Shown piece after piece: positions 17,458 through 25,424 of a stretch of DNA of 32,880 nucleotides (within the stretch, counting starts at the first letter, position 1; each line of letters begins with the position of its first letter). The stretch comes from Methanobrevibacter sp. (lineage in GTDB: Archaea > Methanobacteriota > Methanobacteria > Methanobacteriales > Methanobacteriaceae), in assembly GCF_030539555.1 (NCBI RefSeq), contig NZ_JAUNXX010000016.1, forward strand, positions 1-32,880, in the 5' to 3' direction. The position numbers and the translations under genes are program-made. Under the pieces are notes generated by a model, which did no database searches, had not been told where the DNA came from, and was given only the letters and a program-made list of their open reading frames with translations.

Positions 17458-18738
17458 ATGAAAGCTGCGGTTATTGGTTTGGGTGTTGAAGGTAAAAAAG
17501 CAGTAAACTCTCTTTTAAACCATGGATGGGAAGTTTATGCTACTGATTTGAATATTAATGTTGATTTGTCCGGTTTAAATTTACCACGTTTATCAATGGA
17601 TGTGTTGGATAGCGAACAAACTGTTTCTTTTGTTGGTGAAAATTTAACTGTCGATTTGGGTTTTACCAATTCATATGCTATTGAGCAGTGTGACGCAATT
17701 GCAATCAGTCCAAGCATGTATGGTGGAGCATTCGCCGGCAGATTACTTGAAAACGGAGAACTTTTAAGTGATGTGGTGACTAAACACAAGGAACTTTTCA
17801 CTATTGGAATTACAGGAACAAACGGCAAAACCACTACCGTTCATATGCTAAGAAGCATTCTTGAAAATTCAGGCAAGAAGGTTCTGGTCGGAGGCAATGG
17901 CGGAGGCGGATTTTCAGGATATTATGACCTTATCCTTGAAGCTAATGAAGGGGATTATGATATCCTGCTTGTTGAAGTATGCGACATGACTCTTGATTTC
18001 TGCAGGCACTGCTTTGACTTTGATTTTATCGGCCTTACAAACATAGGCAATGATCATATGGACGTTCACAAAACAATCGCCAATTATAAGAATTCTCTGG
18101 TTAGGTTTTTTGAAGGTAAAACCATATTTACAGCTTTCAATCAGGATTTCAACAGTGATTTTAAAGAATCTGCTGAAAGATATATTCCTTATTTTGAATA
18201 TCAGGATGAATTGCAGTTGTTCGGTAAGTTCAATCTGCTTAATGCCGGTCTGGCCACTGCCATTTCCAGGGAATTAAAAGTACCTAAAGATGTTATCAAA
18301 TCCACTCTCTTTGATTTTAAAGCCGTTCAGGGAAGATTGGATGTTTATAAAATAAACAATGCTTCTGTTTATGTTGGAAAAACAGACAATTCAGATGCAC
18401 TAGCTTCAATATTGTCTGAAAGAGATTTTTATGCAATATTCATAGGCACTCCCCGTCATAATGAGGAACACCGTCTCGACATTTTGGATGTGGCTGTAAA
18501 ATATAATCCTGAAGTTATTGTACTGTTCCCGGGTCTTGATGATACATTGGATATGGCAATTTATAGATTAAATTCCTTAGGTTACGAAGGCAATATCATT
18601 ACTGTCAATTCTCTTGATGGAATTATTGAGCTTGTAGCAGAATATTCTCATGAAGATGCTATACTGATCGGTGGTAACGGTCAGGATGTGATTATTGATA
18701 TTCAGGAGAGAATCAAGTTAATTTCTGAAAAATTATGA
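17458..18738 (+). CDS. Mur ligase family protein (MurD-like)
   Basis: This 426-aa ATP-dependent ligase probably joins an amino acid or amine to a carboxylated substrate. It has the full three-domain layout: an N-terminal Rossmann domain (Gly-Leu-Gly-Val-Glu-Gly, 7-12), a central ATPase domain with P-loop Gly117-Ile-Thr-Gly-Thr-Asn-Gly-Lys-Thr125 and a Thr-Asn-Ile-Gly-Asn-Asp-His-Met-Asp-x-His motif (about 202-212), and a C-terminal domain with Gln-Gly-Arg-Leu (about 291-294). In Methanobacteriales such enzymes build pseudomurein peptides, and a relative, CfbE, completes coenzyme F430. The Rossmann-type N-terminus looks more like MurD than CfbE to me, and no other pseudomurein gene is adjacent, so the substrate is open. 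AAGGAA at 17443-17448 is the ribosome binding site. Confidence 0.82.
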   Translation: MKAAVIGLGVEGKKAVNSLLNHGWEVYATDLNINVDLSGLNLPRLSMDVLDSEQTVSFVGENLTVDLGFTNSYAIEQCDAIAISPSMYGGAFAGRLLENGELLSDVVTKHKELFTIGITGTNGKTTTVHMLRSILENSGKKVLVGGNGGGGFSGYYDLILEANEGDYDILLVEVCDMTLDFCRHCFDFDFIGLTNIGNDHMDVHKTIANYKNSLVRFFEGKTIFTAFNQDFNSDFKESAERYIPYFEYQDELQLFGKFNLLNAGLATAISRELKVPKDVIKSTLFDFKAVQGRLDVYKINNASVYVGKTDNSDALASILSERDFYAIFIGTPRHNEEHRLDILDVAVKYNPEVIVLFPGLDDTLDMAIYRLNSLGYEGNIITVNSLDGIIELVAEYSHEDAILIGGNGQDVIIDIQERIKLISEKL

Positions 18739-18750
18739 TGGAATAATAAT

Positions 18751-18799
18751 GTATATATATTAGGTGAAACATAATTTTCAGTGTTATATAGTTAATGGT
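18751..18799 (+). promoter_or_regulatory. Promoter and RBS of the secreted protein gene
   Basis: A strong TATA (gtatatatatta, 18751-18762) and a GGTG binding site (18796-18799, 8 nt before ATG 18808) give a well-spaced archaeal promoter with a predicted start near 18785. Confidence 0.5.
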
Positions 18800-18807
18800 G
18801 TATTATA

Positions 18808-19998
18808 ATGAGTAAAAGTTGGAGAAATAAATCAATTACAATAATTTTAGCATTGTTTTTTGTTAGTATTCTTTTATTTTCTTTCACATTTGTAAATAGT
18901 ACTCCTTATACCGGTCAATCCATTGCCGAAACCTATAACCTCACTGTTGGACAATCAATATTTGAAGGGCAGTCTGTTTTAGGCGAAAATAAAACAATTG
19001 AGGTTCCTTTCTTATCAAATGTTGGGTTTTTAGGTCATCAGGTTTTAGCTCTTGATTTGAATGGGATTGTAATGGCGCTGTCAACGGGAGTAGTACCTTT
19101 TGATTTTACAACTGTGTCAAGTGAAGGAATAGATTCTTATGGTAATGCGAAAGATATAGAAGGACCAGGATATTTGACTTTTGAGGGGGATAAATTGGCT
19201 GTTAAAGGACCGGATAACTATGTGTGGGGGTATAGTGCACCATCTAAAGTCTTAACCAAAACTTCTACAGGTGTTGACATTGTGGAAGATGGTAAAGTTC
19301 TGCAGTCAGTACCTACTGATGAAATTAAAAATTTAAACTTTTCAAGTGAGTACTTTAATAATGATACTATTGTAAGCTGGTATAACTATGATGCTCAGGA
19401 AGGCTCTAATTTCACATTGGAGAAAGGTATGGTCGGATTTTCCGATGGAAGAAATGACATTAATGCTTCAATGGTTCCTGTGATATTCGGACAGGATGTT
19501 GTGGATTATGCAAATGAATATCCTACAGGATCACCGATCTTATTGTACTCAGGCAATTATACAGAACAGACTGGTGAAACTGCAGGAACCACTTTCGACT
19601 CTCACCCTGAGTATGGTGATGCGCTAAGGGAAGTTAATGCAAGGCAGTTTGTTGAAGCATGGAACGGTACCATCATACCACCTAATTCCACAAGCAGCGG
19701 TAAGGATTACATATACTTTGAATCTGCAAGTGATGCTTCAGCACCTGGAGGAAGTGCAGCACATGGAGTATGTCCTCCTGCAAGAGCTTTGAGAGATGCT
19801 TCACTGGCTGAAGGATTTGAAATGCCTGTTGGTCTTACTATGGATGATAGTGCAGTACTTTTCGGATATAATCCTGCAAGTGGTGTTACTGTAACAAATA
19901 ATCATGATTATCCAGTCAAGATTCAGATGTGGTGTGAAGGTGAAGGTGTCGGAATGGGCATCTATTGTAACTTTGTAAGATATATTCCGAACGGTTAA
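18808..19998 (+). CDS. Secreted or membrane-anchored protein of unknown function
   Basis: The 396-aa product begins with a basic N-terminus and a hydrophobic segment (about 11-31), a signal peptide or anchor. The exported part is rich in Asn/Ser/Thr and contains several Asn-x-Ser/Thr sites. The C-terminal 60 residues (Gly-Tyr-Asn-Pro-Ala-Ser-Gly-Val-Thr-Val-Thr-Asn-Asn, then Pro-Val-Lys-Ile-Gln-Met-Trp-Cys-Glu-Gly-Glu-Gly) read as a compact beta domain, loosely reminiscent of the end of VanW/G5-type cell-wall domains. Cys residues at two C-terminal positions plus one near residue 326 might form a disulfide. I do not recognise the protein as a named family. It is monocistronic by its own promoter, followed by a T-rich tract. 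Confidence 0.7.
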   Translation: MSKSWRNKSITIILALFFVSILLFSFTFVNSTPYTGQSIAETYNLTVGQSIFEGQSVLGENKTIEVPFLSNVGFLGHQVLALDLNGIVMALSTGVVPFDFTTVSSEGIDSYGNAKDIEGPGYLTFEGDKLAVKGPDNYVWGYSAPSKVLTKTSTGVDIVEDGKVLQSVPTDEIKNLNFSSEYFNNDTIVSWYNYDAQEGSNFTLEKGMVGFSDGRNDINASMVPVIFGQDVVDYANEYPTGSPILLYSGNYTEQTGETAGTTFDSHPEYGDALREVNARQFVEAWNGTIIPPNSTSSGKDYIYFESASDASAPGGSAAHGVCPPARALRDASLAEGFEMPVGLTMDDSAVLFGYNPASGVTVTNNHDYPVKIQMWCEGEGVGMGIYCNFVRYIPNG

Positions 19999-20029
19999 AA
20001 AATATATCTTATCTTTTTTTAATTTTTTT

Positions 20030-20683
20030 ATGTCAATCTCAACGATTATTACTGCTGCTGGAAAAAATTCCAGAATGAGAAATGATCAGATTTCTAGAAA
20101 TCTTGATTTGAAAAATAAACTTATTTTACCTTTCAACGATAAGACAGTTTTGGAGACAACAATTGACAACGCATTATCTGCAAATATTGATGAATGTATT
20201 GTGGTACTTGGACATTATGCTAGTGAAATAAAAGAAGCAATATGTAATAATTATGAAGGTACTGTCAAGTTCATTGAAAATAATCCTGTTGATGTAGGTT
20301 TATCAACATCTCTTTTCAATGGTCTGTCAAATGCATGTTGCGACTACGCGTTGTGCATAACAGGCGACCAGCCTACAGTGTCAAGTGAAACATTCAACAA
20401 AATGATTGAGGTTAGTCAGAATTCAAAGGATCCTGAAAAAACAATATCCATTTTAAGGAGAAGAAAAACAGGATTGCTGGATACTGCAGAAGGATTGGGC
20501 ATGCCCTTTGTAGCCCATAGAAAAAATCTAATGAACTATCTGGAAAATGAGGATGATAACCTGAATCCGATTTTAAGAAAAATATTCTCAGATGGTTATA
20601 CTTTTTATGGAATTAAAGAAAAAAATAAAAAAGAATTATTGAATATAAATCATTATGAAGATTATTTAAATCTTCTAGATTGA
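20030..20683 (+). CDS. MobA-like NTP transferase
   Basis: This 217-aa protein has the glycosyltransferase-like nucleotidyltransferase fold used by MobA/MocA, which attach GMP or CMP to molybdopterin, and by sugar-nucleotide enzymes. Visible marks are the N-terminal nucleotide loop Ile-Thr-Ala-Ala-Gly-Lys-Asn-Ser-Arg-Met (7-16), Lys30 in Asn-Lys-Leu-Ile-Leu-Pro-Phe, a Gly-Leu-Ser-Thr-Ser-Leu segment (90-95) and the metal-binding Thr-Gly-Asp113-Gln-Pro-Thr. The Gly-Leu-Ser-x-Ser segment is MocA-like. No Shine-Dalgarno is seen: a T-run reaches to the ATG, so translation may be leaderless. Its 3' end overlaps the convergent DUF169 gene by 9 nt. The true substrate cannot be fixed from sequence. 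Confidence 0.78.
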   Translation: MSISTIITAAGKNSRMRNDQISRNLDLKNKLILPFNDKTVLETTIDNALSANIDECIVVLGHYASEIKEAICNNYEGTVKFIENNPVDVGLSTSLFNGLSNACCDYALCITGDQPTVSSETFNKMIEVSQNSKDPEKTISILRRRKTGLLDTAEGLGMPFVAHRKNLMNYLENEDDNLNPILRKIFSDGYTFYGIKEKNKKELLNINHYEDYLNLLD

Positions 20684-21349
20684 TTCTAAACCGGAAATAA
20701 CTTCTTCTATTTTTGCTGCGCTGATTCCAACAGTCATTTCATTATCTTTAATGTCTGCTGCTTTTCTTGAACCGTCACAACCTAATGTAAAGTTAATTCC
20801 ATCTGAAATATATGGATTTGCAAATGCGTCTCCACATAATGATTGAATGCCCGCAAATGAAGGATTAATTTTTTCACCGGTTTTGTAAACGATACTCTGA
20901 GCAAGAATCATTCCTCCAACAGGTTCGGTTATGACTTGAATAACATCAGCCTCAAAGTCAGCCTCATCCAAAGGTGCATAGATTATTCCCCATGACCTGT
21001 CTTTGATAATGGAAAGTTTATCAGTGAGCTTTTTAGCGGTTTCCAGATCTTGGAATCTTCCTAAAGAGAGGTATTTTTCCCCGCTCGCTAATTTTGGTGG
21101 CATGTCTCTAAGTCCAATAGCTCCAGCTCCACCCAAACACATCTGTTCTTCTATTGTGGAGTAAAACTTATTGCCGAGAGATGCTTTTCTAACCATTTCG
21201 CAATGTCTTATTTTTTCATCGATTAATTCATAGCCTTCCAATAAATCATCTTCAGTTTTAATTAACTTCATTGCCACAGGTTTGGCATCTAATTTAATTT
21301 TACTTTCAATGATTTCACAGTATTTTTTATTCTTTTCCAAATCTGTCAT
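20675..21349 (-). CDS. DUF169 family protein
   Basis: I use the ATG at 21349 (224 aa); the GTG three codons upstream is itself part of the AGGTG ribosome binding site. The sequence matches DUF169, an archaeal/bacterial family of unknown function common in methanogens: an N-terminal Lys-Pro-Val-Ala-Met-Lys segment, a Cys in the Arg-His-Cys-Glu-Met-Val-Arg-Lys-Ala motif, a Cys in Met-Cys-Leu-Gly-Gly-Ala, and a Leu-Cys-Gly-Asp-Ala-Phe-Ala-x-Pro segment, with a further Cys in Leu-Gly-Cys-Asp-Gly-Ser-Arg. Four conserved Cys could bind a cofactor or metal (inference). It lies 25 nt after the nuclease gene and is probably the third gene of the helicase-nuclease operon, though a functional link to repair is not established. 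Confidence 0.85.
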   Translation of the reverse strand: MTDLEKNKKYCEIIESKIKLDAKPVAMKLIKTEDDLLEGYELIDEKIRHCEMVRKASLGNKFYSTIEEQMCLGGAGAIGLRDMPPKLASGEKYLSLGRFQDLETAKKLTDKLSIIKDRSWGIIYAPLDEADFEADVIQVITEPVGGMILAQSIVYKTGEKINPSFAGIQSLCGDAFANPYISDGINFTLGCDGSRKAADIKDNEMTVGISAAKIEEVISGLESI

Positions 21350-21374
21350 AGATAACACCTATTCATATATTGTA

Positions 21375-22601
21375 TCATGGAATTTTAAAGTCTTTTGTTT
21401 TGTTTTTATAGCTTTTACAAAATGTCCTAAAGTCACATGCAAGACAGGTTCTCTCATCCGCTTCGGCTTTCCAGGCTTCCTGGATTTTACTTCCTTTCAT
21501 TTCATTAATCAATGATTCTTCAATATCATAGACAACATCATCGAATTTTTCTAAAGATTTCTCTATTTCCTCATTGTTGATGTTGATAATTCTAATGGAT
21601 CTTTCCAGTTTGAATTCATTGCTTAGTTCAGGTGCCTTGTCATCTTCCTGCCAGTTTTCAATCAAATCAAAATCCTTTTTGTACTTTTCAAGGGTCTCAT
21701 CGTTGATTAAACCATCTCTCATTTCTTCTTTAATCAGAGCCAAATCTTCTTTGGATGGGACAAGCTCATTTAAATAAAATATGATTCCTGCAAAAATTGA
21801 TTTGGAATCCTCCTGTTTGGAACGAAGCCATGAATAAGTTAATATCTGTTGTTTATGGCTTTCCCATTTATTTTCGGCTTTAGGATTATCAACTTCAATC
21901 GGAGGTCTTTTCATACCTTTGTAGTCGATGATTATTTCATAATCCTCGCCGTCATCGGATTCTTCAATCATTTTATGGAAATCCTCATTTTTCTTCAATA
22001 TGTCGATAATCTTGTTGTTGTAAGTGTCAAGGGTGCTCTGTTCAAGGGTCTTGTTGATTTTCATGGATGTTAAAACATCGACAACCCCATTGATGCCGTA
22101 ATAATTTGATCTGCTTCTGTTTTCATCATATCCCGGCATATCACGAATTCCTTTTATCAGAAGTTCTGATGAGTCAATTAAAGGAAAGAGATGCTTTCCC
22201 CAAATGTTAATTGCCTTTTCAGCTCTTGCACTGGCTAATTTCTTATGGTCATGTTCATTAAGATTTTCAACTTCACGATTTGTTGTACTGAAAAACAGAT
22301 CTTCATCATGGGGATAGAGCCCTCTAGCCTGAAGCCTCAAATCAATTTGGTTCTCTATTGGTCTTATGTCTTTTAGCCAGTCCCACGGAAACTCTGTTTT
22401 ATTTTGTTTCCATTGAATGAAAGCTTCTTCCATTACTCCATGGATAAATTCTCCAAACCATCTTTGAACAGGTTTGGACGGAGGAAGTGTACCTTTATTC
22501 TGATATCTGTATTGCAGATTGCAGGTCAGAAAGGATAACAGGTCTCCGGTTAAGCTATATTCGGGAATCATATAAGATTTTGATCTTGAAGGTAATTTCA
22601 T
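21375..22601 (-). CDS. PD-(D/E)XK nuclease with Fe-S cluster motif (Cas4/AddB-like)
   Basis: This 408-aa protein is a RecB-family nuclease. An Asn-Gly-Val-Val-Asp175 strand and an Ile-Ile-Ile-Asp226-Tyr-Lys228 motif give the catalytic D...D-x-K. A Cys at 27 (Leu-Thr-Cys-Asn) together with C386-x2-C389-x5-C395 at the C-terminus reproduces the split 4Fe-4S pattern of AddB and Cas4, which staples the two ends of the nuclease domain. The gene begins 12 nt after the stop of the UvrD-like helicase, so the two are translated as an operon. No cas genes or CRISPR array occur in the window, so a role as the nuclease of an AddAB-like end-resection complex is more likely than spacer acquisition (inference). 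Confidence 0.85.
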   Translation of the reverse strand: MKLPSRSKSYMIPEYSLTGDLLSFLTCNLQYRYQNKGTLPPSKPVQRWFGEFIHGVMEEAFIQWKQNKTEFPWDWLKDIRPIENQIDLRLQARGLYPHDEDLFFSTTNREVENLNEHDHKKLASARAEKAINIWGKHLFPLIDSSELLIKGIRDMPGYDENRSRSNYYGINGVVDVLTSMKINKTLEQSTLDTYNNKIIDILKKNEDFHKMIEESDDGEDYEIIIDYKGMKRPPIEVDNPKAENKWESHKQQILTYSWLRSKQEDSKSIFAGIIFYLNELVPSKEDLALIKEEMRDGLINDETLEKYKKDFDLIENWQEDDKAPELSNEFKLERSIRIININNEEIEKSLEKFDDVVYDIEESLINEMKGSKIQEAWKAEADERTCLACDFRTFCKSYKNKTKDFKIP

Positions 22602-22613
22602 ATTTAATCACTC

Positions 22614-25088
22614 CTATACCAGATAGATTTCTTTAAATCCAACATATTTTTCATCTCTGCTCCATCCCACAGCAATATTCGGAATGTCAAAATGGTCATT
22701 TTTCTTGATATATCCTTCAATCGATGGATTAAGACCAACCAATAATAAAACACTTTCAGCCCTTGAAAATGCCACAAAATACAGTCTTGTCAAATCATCA
22801 AATGAACGGTCTTTTTCACTTCTCTCGCTTTCACCAAGAGAACTGTGCTGCCTTATGCTGTCTTCAATAGTAAGTTTATCAGGCAGTGTCTTTGGAAATC
22901 TTAAACGCTGTGTTCTGATATCGTTTGTTTTAAACCTTGAACCCACATCAACAATAACAAGCGGAAACTCCAGTCCTTTGGACTGGTGGATTGACAGCAC
23001 GTTAATCCGATTGTCAGGTAATGTTTCAAGCAGCGATTCATCAATTCTCACTCCGCCTGTTGAAAGAGGTATAAATATATTCCATATCGCCTCCAAAACA
23101 GATTCTTTTTCTTCAGTTGGGCTTTTAAATGAAATGGTTGAATGGAAATCATTAAAAAATCCAGTTTGTGTTATTGATTTTGTAATGGCTTCAAGATATA
23201 CAATTCCTTCCACATCATCCTGCAGTTCTTCAATCCAGGTTGTCAGCTTATAAGCAAGTTCCATTAGGCTGGCGCTTTCAGGCCATTTCTGGTCAATTCC
23301 GTTAACTGTTTCAGGATAAGGCCTTCTGATTTGCCATCTTGTTACAAATTCTCCTAAGCTGACCGGTTGGTGAGGTTCAGGATTTAGTTTAATGTAGTCT
23401 TTTGCCTGGAATCTCCAACGGGTCATATTTCTTTTTGCCAAATTAGGAATTGTTTTATCCATGTTTTGAATGCTTCCTTCGGGATCAATGCATTCAAGTA
23501 TTAGACCGCAGAACACTGCAACTATGTCAATATCAGGCAGGTCGATTCCTCGCGGATTGAATATTTCAACTGGATTTCTAAGCCTTTTAAGATTTTTTCT
23601 CAGGTGGTGGAGGAATGAACGATTTCCGTATTGTGTCTCTTTTGGTGAATATGACAGTATTGCGATATCTGAAGCGGATCCATAATCACTGTCTAATTTA
23701 AGTCTGATTCTATTTTCTTTTTTACCTGCTTGCAGGGACTCATTTTTGATTCTTTTTAAATTAACAGTATCATTTGCGCTGTTTATTTTTCTGTAATATT
23801 GCTCGTCTAAGACCTGCAAGACTTTTAATTCACTTTCTCCTTTGTTTATCAGGTTATCTATTAGTCTTGACAGATCTTTTGCAAGAATTTCTGGGTTGTT
23901 TCTAAACATTCCCAGAATTGGCATTTTATCTTTGTCAAAATCAGGTGCAATAATCTTAGGCTTATTTTCAACTCTTGCTTGTTGATATGTTTTGTCAAGC
24001 TCTACAAATTGATTGCAGTGGTTAATGATGTTTTCTGTTGATCGGTAGTTTGTTGTTAAATTGATTTCTTCCACTTCTATGTTCAACCTGTCTTTGACAC
24101 GCTGTTTGTAGTTGGTAAACAAATCAACTGTAGCTCCTCTAAATCTGTATAATGACTGATCATCATCGCCCACCACGGTTATGTTTCCATCGTTTTCAAG
24201 AGCGGATTTGGCGATTGTAAAGTAAATATCTTCCTGAATCAGGTTTGTGTCCTGATATTCGTCAATCAGAACGATTTTGATTTCATCCAAAAATAATTCC
24301 AGTTCATTATTTTTAAGTTTTTCAAGAAAACCGGATTCAAGCATTGCAAAATCAATTGTGTTTCGACTTTTAAGTGTATTTTCATATTCTCTAATGCAAT
24401 CAAGTGCTAATTTAAGACCACTATCAGGTTGTGAACTTTCATATAGTTCATCAAAGTCGACCTGATCATAATAAATTCTATTTTTGATTTCCATTAGAAT
24501 TTCACTCATTTTCGATGGTTCTTCAAGTTTGTTTTTGCCGGTTAATTCCTTCAGGTATTCTACAAGATTTTTGTTAAGGTATTTTTCATCTTCAATAAGA
24601 ATCTTTATCATTGCAGTATTTGCAACAAATTCTTCAATAACGATGGATTGGTTCTCTCCGGGCTTTTTATTTTCTCTAAGTAGTTCTTCAGCTATGCTGT
24701 CTGTTGTACCTATGTTAATTTGGTTAAAGTCAATTCTTTCTATTTTGGAGATTAGTTCTGCTGTTTTGAAGCTGTTGTCGTCAATGTATTTGTCTTCCAG
24801 ATGTCTTTTAATTTCATCTCCCCATCCTAAAATCCTTGAATAAAGTTCATCTGCCGCTTTTTTTGTAAATGTTGTTGCTAAAATTTCTGAAGGGTCAACA
24901 TCATCAACAAAAATGTATTTCAATATTTTTAATACCATTACAGTTGTTTTGCCGGATCCTGGTCCTGCAACAATGAAAAGGGATTTGTCAGGTTCAGATA
25001 AGATAGCTTTCTTCTGGTCCTTGTTTGAAGAAATGTCTCTTTTAAGTGTGTTTACTATAATGTCCTCAAATTCTTCATATGAAATCAT
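22614..25088 (-). CDS. UvrD/AddA-like superfamily 1 DNA helicase
   Basis: This 824-aa SF1A helicase has Walker A Ala41-Gly-Pro-Gly-Ser-Gly-Lys-Thr48, the Thr-Thr-Phe-Thr-Lys-Lys-Ala-Ala motif Ia, Walker B Asp276-Glu-Tyr-Gln-Asp, motif III Gly-Asp-Asp-Asp-Gln-Ser-Leu-Tyr-x-Phe-Arg-Gly, motif IV Thr-Asn-Tyr-Arg-Ser-Thr, motif V Ser-Ile-His-Gln-Ser-Lys-Gly-Leu-Glu-Phe, and motif VI Leu-Tyr-Phe-Val-Ala-Phe-Ser-Arg-Ala. It lacks its own C-terminal nuclease domain; the nuclease is the next gene. Such a two-gene split is functionally comparable with AddAB or RecB but with a single nuclease. A GAGGG binding site lies 5 nt before the ATG. The predicted role is unwinding of DNA ends for resection. Confidence 0.9.
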   Translation of the reverse strand: MISYEEFEDIIVNTLKRDISSNKDQKKAILSEPDKSLFIVAGPGSGKTTVMVLKILKYIFVDDVDPSEILATTFTKKAADELYSRILGWGDEIKRHLEDKYIDDNSFKTAELISKIERIDFNQINIGTTDSIAEELLRENKKPGENQSIVIEEFVANTAMIKILIEDEKYLNKNLVEYLKELTGKNKLEEPSKMSEILMEIKNRIYYDQVDFDELYESSQPDSGLKLALDCIREYENTLKSRNTIDFAMLESGFLEKLKNNELELFLDEIKIVLIDEYQDTNLIQEDIYFTIAKSALENDGNITVVGDDDQSLYRFRGATVDLFTNYKQRVKDRLNIEVEEINLTTNYRSTENIINHCNQFVELDKTYQQARVENKPKIIAPDFDKDKMPILGMFRNNPEILAKDLSRLIDNLINKGESELKVLQVLDEQYYRKINSANDTVNLKRIKNESLQAGKKENRIRLKLDSDYGSASDIAILSYSPKETQYGNRSFLHHLRKNLKRLRNPVEIFNPRGIDLPDIDIVAVFCGLILECIDPEGSIQNMDKTIPNLAKRNMTRWRFQAKDYIKLNPEPHQPVSLGEFVTRWQIRRPYPETVNGIDQKWPESASLMELAYKLTTWIEELQDDVEGIVYLEAITKSITQTGFFNDFHSTISFKSPTEEKESVLEAIWNIFIPLSTGGVRIDESLLETLPDNRINVLSIHQSKGLEFPLVIVDVGSRFKTNDIRTQRLRFPKTLPDKLTIEDSIRQHSSLGESERSEKDRSFDDLTRLYFVAFSRAESVLLLVGLNPSIEGYIKKNDHFDIPNIAVGWSRDEKYVGFKEIYLV

Positions 25089-25198
25089 TTTTTCCCTCTT
25101 AATCTATAATAATTAATTTATGTGAAGATGTTATTAATATAATGAGTGAGAGAGCATTTGGAAAGTATTTTTTCCTCTTTAAATTTTTCCTTAATGAA

Positions 25199-25207
25199 TA
25201 TAAAATT
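25199..25207 (+). promoter_or_regulatory. TATA-like element upstream of the hairpin region
   Basis: tataaaatt predicts a plus-strand start near 25226-25230, just before the SD-like aaagg at 25241-25245 and the two hairpins. It is 220 nt from the helicase ATG. Confidence 0.35.
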
Positions 25208-25249
25208 ATTTTTACAATAACTTTTTATGTCTTGTATTCAAAAGGTATA

Positions 25250-25281
25250 ATCATGGTAGGATTTGTAAAACCTTCCATGAT
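25250..25281 (+). promoter_or_regulatory. Hairpin 1 of a leader-like region, covering a tiny ORF start
   Basis: atcatgg (25250-25256) pairs with ccatgat (25275-25281), continued by agg/cct after a T-T mismatch. The stem contains an ATG (25253) placed 7 nt after aaagg (25241-25245), which opens an 11-codon frame (Met-Val-Gly-Phe-Val-Lys-Pro-Ser-Met-Ile-Cys) ending at 25288. The same frame is open further upstream to ATG 25142 (48 codons) without an RBS. Confidence 0.4.
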
Positions 25282-25286
25282 ATGCT

Positions 25287-25317
25287 AAAAAAGTTAGGGA
25301 TTTTCCCTACCTTTTTT
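25287..25317 (+). terminator. Terminator-like hairpin 2 in the helicase intergenic region
   Basis: aaaaaagttaggga (25287-25300) pairs with tccctacctttttt (25304-25317) with one mismatch and a 3-nt loop, ending in a six-T tract. It is the strongest terminator-like structure in the window, yet no gene lies upstream on the plus strand except the tiny ORF, and the helicase starts 107 nt downstream. ggtagg at 25255-25260 can pair perfectly with cctacc at 25306-25311, giving an alternative fold. The rest of 25089-25424 is AT-rich, with no other gene seen. Confidence 0.5.
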
Positions 25318-25424
25318 CTGGTTTTTACAAAAAATATTACTTTTAAAATGCTCTTGGAAAAGATTAATATTATTTGAACAATCAAATATTACTTGTTAAC
25401 TATTGAATTTTTTTAGCTGAGATT

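Noticed and set aside
17458..18738. Assignment of the Mur-ligase as CfbE (coenzyme F430 synthase) or as a specific pseudomurein ligase
   Set aside because: The N-terminal glycine-rich Rossmann motif fits MurD better, no cfb or pseudomurein gene is adjacent, and substrate residues cannot be judged without alignment.
22684..23253. 189-codon plus-strand open frame opposite the UvrD-like helicase
   Set aside because: It lies fully antisense to conserved helicase motifs, is Ser-rich as expected for a shadow frame, and has no RBS.
16941..25088. A complete Thoeris or CRISPR-Cas system based on the TIR-like protein and the Cas4-like nuclease
   Set aside because: There is no ThsA-like effector, no cas1/cas2 and no repeat-spacer array in the window.
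25142..25252. 48-codon ORF starting at 25142
   Set aside because: There is no Shine-Dalgarno before this ATG and the composition is AT-driven. Only its last 11 codons have a plausible RBS, and these are treated as part of the leader-like region.
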